Shown here one piece after another: positions 15,397 to 19,811 of a DNA stretch of 19,811 nucleotides. The DNA is from Sedimentisphaerales bacterium. GTDB lineage: Bacteria; Planctomycetota; Phycisphaerae; Sedimentisphaerales; SG8-4. A program made the position numbers and the translations under genes. The number at the start of each line of letters is the position of its first letter. Within the stretch, counting starts at the first letter, position 1. Under the pieces are notes generated by a model. It had not been told where the DNA came from. It did no database searches and worked only from the letters and a program-made list of their open reading frames with translations. Where the stretch lies: assembly GCA_016928975.1 (NCBI GenBank), contig JAFGJR010000313.1, positions 1-19,811 of the forward strand, in the 5' to 3' direction.

Positions 15397-16701
15397 ATGT
15401 CTGAACGAAGCAGGAGACGGCTGCCTGCCGGGTCCGGTCGTGCCTGGCCGCTCTACGGCGCGGCGTTCGCGACGGGTCTGAGCCTGAGTATCGCCTGGTC
15501 GGCCATGTCGTTTGTCCTCATCGCCATGGGCGGCACCGAAGCCCACGTTGGCGATGCGCCCACGGTCAACATCCTTGCTTATATGGTGGCGTTGCTGGTG
15601 ACCGGGTCGCGACTGGGACACGTGGATGCCAAGCGTGCCACGCGGGGGGCCGCTCTGGCCGCGACGTTCGCCGCTCTGCTGATGGCGCTGGTGGTCTTTC
15701 GAGCGACGATGGGCGGCGGGACCGGCGGCCGGGTGTGGATCTGGCTGGTCATTGCCTGCGGCGGACTGGGCGGGGCGGCGATGGCCCTGTTCTGGCCCTT
15801 CCTGATGAGCTGGGTCTCCAGCGACTATGAGGCCGTGAGACTCAATCGGCGGCTGGGGCGCTACAATGGGTCCTGGTCCGGCGGCGCGATCGTGGGTCCC
15901 CTGGTCGGCGCCTGGCTGGTCGAGCGCGGACCTGTGTGGCCGATGCTCGCCGCGGTTTTGTGTTTCGTGGCCTCGTTCCTGCTGCTGGGCCTGGCCCGCA
16001 GGCCGCGGAAGCAAGACGGCGAATGGCGCGCAGCCGATCGCGGAATCGCGTGTGAGCCGTCCTTCCGTCCGAAATCCGATAGCCAGGCTCCGGATATCAG
16101 ACTCACCGACTTTCGCTGGATGTCGAGGATTGCCCTGTTCTGCACCTGGGCCTCTTTCGCCATCGCCAGGTCGCAATTCGCCCTGGTGTTCACCGGTCTT
16201 GGGTACTCCAAGTCGCAGTTTGGGTTGTATCTGACGACGATCGCTCTGTGCAACTTCTGGGCTCTGGTTGCCAGTGGTCGCTGGGCGTTCTGGCATTTCC
16301 GCGCGGGCTTGCTGATGGGAGCCCAGGGCATGGTCCTGCTGGCTCTGCTCATGGTCATCTACGGCAGGACTTTGCCCGTGTTGTTCCTCTCGGCGGTCGT
16401 CTTTGGCGTGGCCTTTGGGTTCTCCTACAGCTCTCATCTATTCTACGGCGCCGCCGCCAGCCGCAGGCGCTCCGTGAGAATGGTCATCCACGAGATCACG
16501 ATCTCTCTGGGGGTCATGACCGGCTCCTGGCCCAGCGGCCATCTGGCCCTGCACGTCGGCCCCTACGCCCCGTACTGGTTCGCCATCGCACTGGTCGGTC
16601 TGGGCATCGCCAGCCAGATTGTGATCCACGTCGCCTCGCGGGTGAGAACCGCCCCCGGCGTGCAGGTCCCGACTGCCGCCGGACCGGAGACACCGGAATA
16701 G
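15397..16701 (+). CDS. Major facilitator superfamily-like membrane transporter
   Basis: This 434-residue protein is very hydrophobic, with about eleven or twelve predicted membrane helices in two bundles separated by a polar loop (about residues 200-245, RRPRKQDGEWRAADRG onward). The short basic N-terminus (MSERSRRRLP), the arginine-rich cytoplasmic loop after helix 4 (VRLNRRLGRYNG) and the two-bundle layout fit the MFS fold. Substrate and coupling ion cannot be read from the sequence. A GGAG ribosome site lies about 10 bases before the ATG. It follows the PD40/TPR gene by 150 bp and has its own weak promoter, so a functional link with that gene is only suggested by position. Confidence 0.82.
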   Translation: MSERSRRRLPAGSGRAWPLYGAAFATGLSLSIAWSAMSFVLIAMGGTEAHVGDAPTVNILAYMVALLVTGSRLGHVDAKRATRGAALAATFAALLMALVVFRATMGGGTGGRVWIWLVIACGGLGGAAMALFWPFLMSWVSSDYEAVRLNRRLGRYNGSWSGGAIVGPLVGAWLVERGPVWPMLAAVLCFVASFLLLGLARRPRKQDGEWRAADRGIACEPSFRPKSDSQAPDIRLTDFRWMSRIALFCTWASFAIARSQFALVFTGLGYSKSQFGLYLTTIALCNFWALVASGRWAFWHFRAGLLMGAQGMVLLALLMVIYGRTLPVLFLSAVVFGVAFGFSYSSHLFYGAAASRRRSVRMVIHEITISLGVMTGSWPSGHLALHVGPYAPYWFAIALVGLGIASQIVIHVASRVRTAPGVQVPTAAGPETPE

Positions 16702-16739
16702 TCTTCGCTCCTGCCAGATAAACGGAGGTCTTCTTCCGC

Positions 16740-16778
16740 CACGGGCTCAATTCTGACGCATCCGTGAGGTTTTCTTCC
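16740..16778 (+). terminator. Weak possible terminator after the transporter gene
   Basis: CACGG (16740-16744) can pair with CCGTG (16762-16766), followed by a T-rich stretch (16770-16779). The stem is short and the loop long, so this is a weak call. Confidence 0.2.
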
Positions 16779-16808
16779 TTGCCATCGCCGGCGTCGCTGT
16801 GATAGAAT
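16779..16808 (+). promoter_or_regulatory. Predicted promoter with a long leader for the GLUG-repeat gene
   Basis: TTGCCA (16779-16784), an 18-bp spacer and TAGAAT (16803-16808) predict transcription from about 16815. The next gene starts at 17108, so the leader would be nearly 300 bases. Confidence 0.55.
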
Positions 16809-16938
16809 CAACTCAGCAGATACGAAGGCGGGTAAGTGGTCTTATCATGATTCGTATCGGCATCATATTTCATACGTGCGTCCTTTCATATCCGCCTGCC
16901 TTCGATAGTACCGAAGACCTATGCACACTCGGAATGCT

Positions 16939-17057
16939 GCGCTTCCGGCGTAGCGACCGGCGAGGGCACGGTATGCGTGCGCGGCCCTTCGCTTCGGTCG
17001 CTCATCGCCGCCCGACGGCACCGGAGGCGCGATGCGTACGGCCCGGCGCGGTCCGTA
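16939..17057 (+). promoter_or_regulatory. Candidate structured leader RNA (three-way junction plus hairpin)
   Basis: A closing helix pairs 16939-16948 with 17021-17030 (10 bp, one G-U). It encloses a hairpin (16952-16959 with 16995-17002, extended by GCGAGGGC against GCCCTTCGC) and a small one (GCCG 17007-17010 with CGGC 17016-17019). A separate hairpin follows at 17037-17057 (TACGG/CCGTA plus two inner pairs). The region has no believable ORF. GC-rich DNA folds easily, so structure alone does not prove function, and it matches no riboswitch I know. The rest of the 406-bp intergenic region (16702-17107) holds the promoter above and one small hairpin (16900-16916). Confidence 0.4.
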
Positions 17058-17107
17058 TCCGGCCGGCGTCATTGTTCTCATAGCGATCATTAGAAAAGGA
17101 GCAGAAA

Positions 17108-18490
17108 ATGAACGGGAAGGAGAATCTTGCGGGTTGGGGAGCGTTTGCGGCAGGGGCGATCCTCCTGTTCCTCGGTTTGCCGGCGCAGGCTAAGTACGCC
17201 GGCGGAAGCGGCACCGCCGAGGACCCTTATCTGATCGGTACGGCCGAGCAGATGAACGCCATCGGGCTCAGCCCGGAGGACTGGGCCAAGTGCTTTCGGC
17301 TTGTGGCGGACATCGACATGAATGATCTGGAGGGAGCAGCCGTTCACCTCATCGGCCGTTTTCAGGGGGTCTTTGATGGCGACGGACACACGATTGCGAA
17401 TCTGACCTATGCCATTACGGATGTCAACAGCCCACCAGAAATCGACTTTGTGGCGTACTTCGGCCTGTTCTGCATGGTGTGCGGCCCGAACGCCGTGATT
17501 GAAGACCTGGGATTGGTCAAGCCGGACTTGCGGCCTGTCTCCACGTGCAGCACGCGAGTCGAGACCGTGGGCGCTCTGATCGGGACGCTATACTCCGGCT
17601 CGGTCCGCAACTGCTTTGTCGAAGGTGGTCAGGTACTTGGCGACAAGACCATCGGTGGCCTGGTCGGCGAGAGTTCCGGCACAGTTTCAGAGTGCTGGTC
17701 CACGGCAGAAGTCTCCGGCCAGAGTGGAATTGGTGGCCTGGTGGGCAAGTGCAGAGGACAGGCTGAAGTGCTTCGGAGCCACGCGGCCAGTTGGGTTGCG
17801 GATACGACGAACATCGGGGGACTTGTCGGGACCTGTGGCAAGGACTGTAAGATCGACGGTTGTTTCACCGCTGGCACTGTCTCCGGAGGGCGACGAACCG
17901 GCGGACTGGTGGGATACCTGGAGGGGAGCGTCTCGCGGAGCTACTCCACGGCGTTCGTGGCCGGGGGTGTCGAGCTTGGCGGTCTCGTCGGGTTCAACGG
18001 CGGCCTGATCGACACCAGTTGGGCCGGTGGGTACGTCACCGGCGGTCGCGTCGTCGGAGGATTGGTCGGATTCAGCTTCGCGGAGGACTTCGTTCTGCAC
18101 TATGAGCCGCTTGTTGCCAACAGTTATGCCGCCGGTCGCGTGCATGGGGAGAGCATCGTCGGTGGTCTGATCGGCCAGAACCAGGGCGGAGTCGTCTACA
18201 GGTGCTACTCGACTGGCCGGGTGGCAGGGGCGACCGGAACCGGAGGGCTGATCGGCGCGAATGATTTCGTCCCTATCGCAGATTCGTTCTGGGATGTCGA
18301 GGCCAGCGGCTTGAACATCAGCGATGGCGGAGTCGGCAAAACGACGGCCGAGATGCAGGATGTGTCAACATACGTCGATGCAGGCTGGGACTTCGAAGGG
18401 GAGACGCTCAATGGCACGGACGATCTCTGGGAGATGCCCGGCGATCAGCCGACCTACCCAGAGCTGGCCTGGGAGTCGGCGCTGCCATAG
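17108..18490 (+). CDS. Secreted GLUG-repeat protein
   Basis: This 460-residue protein has a strong ribosome site (AAAAGGAG) before ATG 17108 and a signal peptide ending near residue 28 (hydrophobic AAGAILLFLGLPAQA, then KYAGG). The mature start GGSGTAEDPYLIGTAEQMNAI is typical of this family, followed by a DIDMNDLEG and FDGDGHTIANL segment. Residues about 155-385 carry about nine GLUG-type repeats: IGGLVGES, IGGLVGKC, IGGLVGTC, TGGLVGYL, LGGLVGFN, VGGLVGFS, VGGLIGQN, TGGLIGAN and a degenerate VGALIGTL. These build a right-handed beta-helix-like solenoid. The end (SFWDVEASG...GKTTAEMQD...GWDF) is the usual C-terminal module. Such proteins are secreted or surface-attached and often linked to adhesion; no partner is identifiable here. 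It is convergent with the next gene (50 bp between stops). Confidence 0.9.
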   Translation: MNGKENLAGWGAFAAGAILLFLGLPAQAKYAGGSGTAEDPYLIGTAEQMNAIGLSPEDWAKCFRLVADIDMNDLEGAAVHLIGRFQGVFDGDGHTIANLTYAITDVNSPPEIDFVAYFGLFCMVCGPNAVIEDLGLVKPDLRPVSTCSTRVETVGALIGTLYSGSVRNCFVEGGQVLGDKTIGGLVGESSGTVSECWSTAEVSGQSGIGGLVGKCRGQAEVLRSHAASWVADTTNIGGLVGTCGKDCKIDGCFTAGTVSGGRRTGGLVGYLEGSVSRSYSTAFVAGGVELGGLVGFNGGLIDTSWAGGYVTGGRVVGGLVGFSFAEDFVLHYEPLVANSYAAGRVHGESIVGGLIGQNQGGVVYRCYSTGRVAGATGTGGLIGANDFVPIADSFWDVEASGLNISDGGVGKTTAEMQDVSTYVDAGWDFEGETLNGTDDLWEMPGDQPTYPELAWESALP

Positions 18491-18540
18491 TCTCAACGGC
18501 CGCAGGAATCCGCGCGGAATCGGGCTCTGCGCCTGGCGGT

Positions 18541-18953
18541 TCAACGTTGGCCCGTCAATCGGAGGCTGTGGGTGATCCTTGCCAGTCCGATCTGCTGCGT
18601 CAGCGTGGTGGCGGACAACATACCCGTCGCGGCGTCATAGGTGCAGTCCATGCGGTGCAGCGGGCCGGTCTCGCGGATCGTCACGGAGCCGCCTGTCACG
18701 TCGCTGACGGTCACGCTCGTCCCCACCTTGTCGTTGGTCTCGATGGTCTGTCCGGGGCGCAGGCCGGCCAGTGCCGCCGGCGAGATCCATAAGCCGCCAA
18801 TCGTGGCGCCGCCGCAGGCACCAGCGGCAACATGATGCTCGGATCCGGGACCTCCGGCCCGGCTGCGCCGCTGGCCACCGCCGTCCACAGTATCGCGGTC
18901 AAGAGTATCGAGCAATGACTGGCCAATAGACGCCGTCGCCGCGTTGCCATCAT
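18541..18953 (-). pseudogene. Small secreted protein of unknown function, apparent frameshift
   Basis: ATG 18953 (or 18950) follows a strong GGGAGG and a promoter. It opens a frame with a clear signal peptide: basic MMATRRRR, a hydrophobic ILLTAILWTAVA core, then SGAAG. This frame loses sense after about LVPAAAP. The frame one base back carries a convincing continuation, ATIGGLWISPAALAGLRPGQ through VTVSDVTGGSVTIRETG to the stop at 18541. The switch falls in a GCGGCGGCG run near 18807, so a one-base loss (or assembly error) would explain it; together the parts give about 137 residues. The C-terminal half looks like a small beta-rich domain that I do not recognise. A programmed -1 frameshift is possible but has no obvious slippery heptamer. 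Confidence 0.65.
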
Positions 18954-19011
18954 ACACCTCCCGATCGTTCCTGCTCACTTCAACCGTCGTCTCTCCTGAC
19001 ATCCCGGCAGT

Positions 19012-19040
19012 ATCATAGGCAAGGTTCCGGCGCGAGGCAA
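19012..19040 (-). promoter_or_regulatory. Strong predicted promoter for the small secreted protein
   Basis: Read on the minus strand, TTGCCT (19040-19035), a 17-bp spacer and TATGAT (19017-19012) predict a start near 19005, about 50 bases before ATG 18953. This supports translation from 18953 rather than from starts farther upstream. Confidence 0.65.
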
Positions 19041-19103
19041 GAAGGAAGATGGCCAGAGGCGGGATGTGAGCAGAGAGGGTCGCCAACATGTCTGCTCCAC
19101 CGT

Positions 19104-19811
19104 CTATCGGTGTGCGTCGAGGACCTGGGAGGCGGTTCGGCGGATGTAATGGTACAGTGGAGCGGCCATCGTGAAGTGATCCACGAGCCGGTCGGCGAAC
19201 CCGGGCGACAAGATCGCGCCATCGATGCGGCAATTGCAGGAGAGATAGAAGCTCTTGTACTGGTACCAGGTGCGAATCGCGTCGGGTTTGCCCTGGCCGA
19301 TGGGACGCTTATAGGTTTCGCCTTCCAGGGTGAACACATCCTGTTTGGCGAACCATGCGACCGCTTTGAGGAACGACTTGGGATCCTCGTCGATTCGACG
19401 TCGGAACTGGACCATCAGGTCAGGAGCGGCGTCGTAGAAACCCAGCCCGTAACGGTACCACGTCGGGTTGATCTCCAGGAAATAGCCGGGGATGTAGCGA
19501 GCCCAGTCCTTGCCGGAACGCTTGAACGTGATCCACATGCAGCTCCGCAGAGGCGATCTGTCCTTCGAGAAGCGAGTGTCGCGGTAGATCCGCGAGATGG
19601 TCTTCCCCACGGCCGGCTCGACCTCGAATGACAGGTCGATGCCCAGCATGGGGTCCGCCATATCGCTCACGAGATTGCGCAGAGGCTGCAAGACGTGCTC
19701 CTCGTACACGGCCCGGTGAGCTTCGAACCACGCCTTGTCGTTGTTGCGGCCCAGGTCCCGCAGGAATGTGAATGTCTTGCGCGAGAATCCCCGAAACCGC
19801 CGATCTGAGCC
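19104..19811 (-). CDS. DUF2461-family protein (5' end outside window)
   Basis: The frame is open from the right edge to a stop at 19104 (235 residues visible). Starting at GTG 19709 would cut off conserved family residues. Just inside the edge it reads RGFSRKTFTFLRDLGRNN, then DKAWFEAHRAVYEEHVL, the characteristic DUF2461 opening, so only a few N-terminal residues are likely missing. The core motif RIYRDTRFSKDRSPLR and the later IPGYFLEINPTWYRYGLGFY and FKAVAWFAKQ-like helices also fit. The family is widespread, about 220-240 residues long and of unknown biochemical function. Nothing nearby suggests a pathway. The 150 bp downstream contain the promoter of the small secreted gene and no other gene. 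Confidence 0.9.
   Translation of the reverse strand, partial: GSDRRFRGFSRKTFTFLRDLGRNNDKAWFEAHRAVYEEHVLQPLRNLVSDMADPMLGIDLSFEVEPAVGKTISRIYRDTRFSKDRSPLRSCMWITFKRSGKDWARYIPGYFLEINPTWYRYGLGFYDAAPDLMVQFRRRIDEDPKSFLKAVAWFAKQDVFTLEGETYKRPIGQGKPDAIRTWYQYKSFYLSCNCRIDGAILSPGFADRLVDHFTMAAPLYHYIRRTASQVLDAHR

Noticed and set aside
12967..16437. Open frame of 1156 codons on the minus strand
   Set aside because: It lies antisense to the PD40/TPR and transporter genes, which have clear domains. Its translation is low-complexity and rich in Arg, Gly and Pro, as expected for a shadow frame in GC-rich DNA.
16799..17083. 94-codon plus-strand frame upstream of the GLUG gene
   Set aside because: Its start overlaps the predicted -10 region, it has no ribosome site, and its translation has no recognisable pattern.
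18503..18520. TCCGCGCGGA palindrome between the convergent genes as a terminator
   Set aside because: It has no room for a loop and no T-tract, and short GC palindromes are expected at this base composition.

Overview
The window (about 60% GC) looks like a piece of a Planctomycetota chromosome, most likely class Phycisphaerae. This is inferred from gene content: a secreted protein with dockerin-like and LamG domains, an ECF-type sigma factor beside a very large membrane Ser/Thr kinase, a HYExAFE-family protein, tandem Tat-signal proteins, a GLUG-repeat protein, and a PD40/TPR protein with a CxxCH site. No rRNA, tRNA or CRISPR array was seen.

Layout. Positions 1-1072 (minus) hold the N-terminal part of a secreted dockerin/LamG protein that runs off the left edge. 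Divergent from it, 1315-2070 encodes an ECF-type sigma factor and 2339-6751 a 1470-residue kinase with one membrane segment followed by TPR, beta-propeller, TPR and LamG regions. Between these two lies the most unusual object here: an AT-rich 181-bp element (2122-2302) with perfect 30-bp inverted arms enclosing two further perfect hairpins. Positions 6836-7531 (minus) carry the catalytic half of a tyrosine recombinase without a recognisable N-terminal domain, probably a relic.

Positions 7825-9973 hold two tandem paralogues with Tat signals and no function I can name, separated by a palindromic dispersed-repeat unit (8821-8891). Positions 10370-12687 form a housekeeping-like cluster: a YkgJ-type cysteine-cluster protein overlapping hisS by 4 bp, then a HYExAFE PD-(D/E)XK-like protein. 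Positions 12766-15246 encode an exported PD40/TPR protein with one CxxCH motif, and 15397-16701 an MFS-like transporter. A predicted promoter and a potentially structured leader precede a secreted GLUG-repeat protein (17108-18490). On the minus strand at the right edge are a small secreted protein broken by an apparent frameshift (18541-18953) and a DUF2461-family gene running off the edge (19104-19811).

How the genes fit together. Much of the window concerns envelope sensing and surface proteins. The sigma/kinase pair is a plausible signalling unit, and LamG domains occur both in the kinase's exported part and in the divergent secreted protein. Several genes have good sigma-70-like promoters with 17-18 bp spacers. 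These promoters helped choose starts, especially at 12766, where the upstream TTG at 12691 is part of a -35 box. All functions are read from sequence motifs without database searches.
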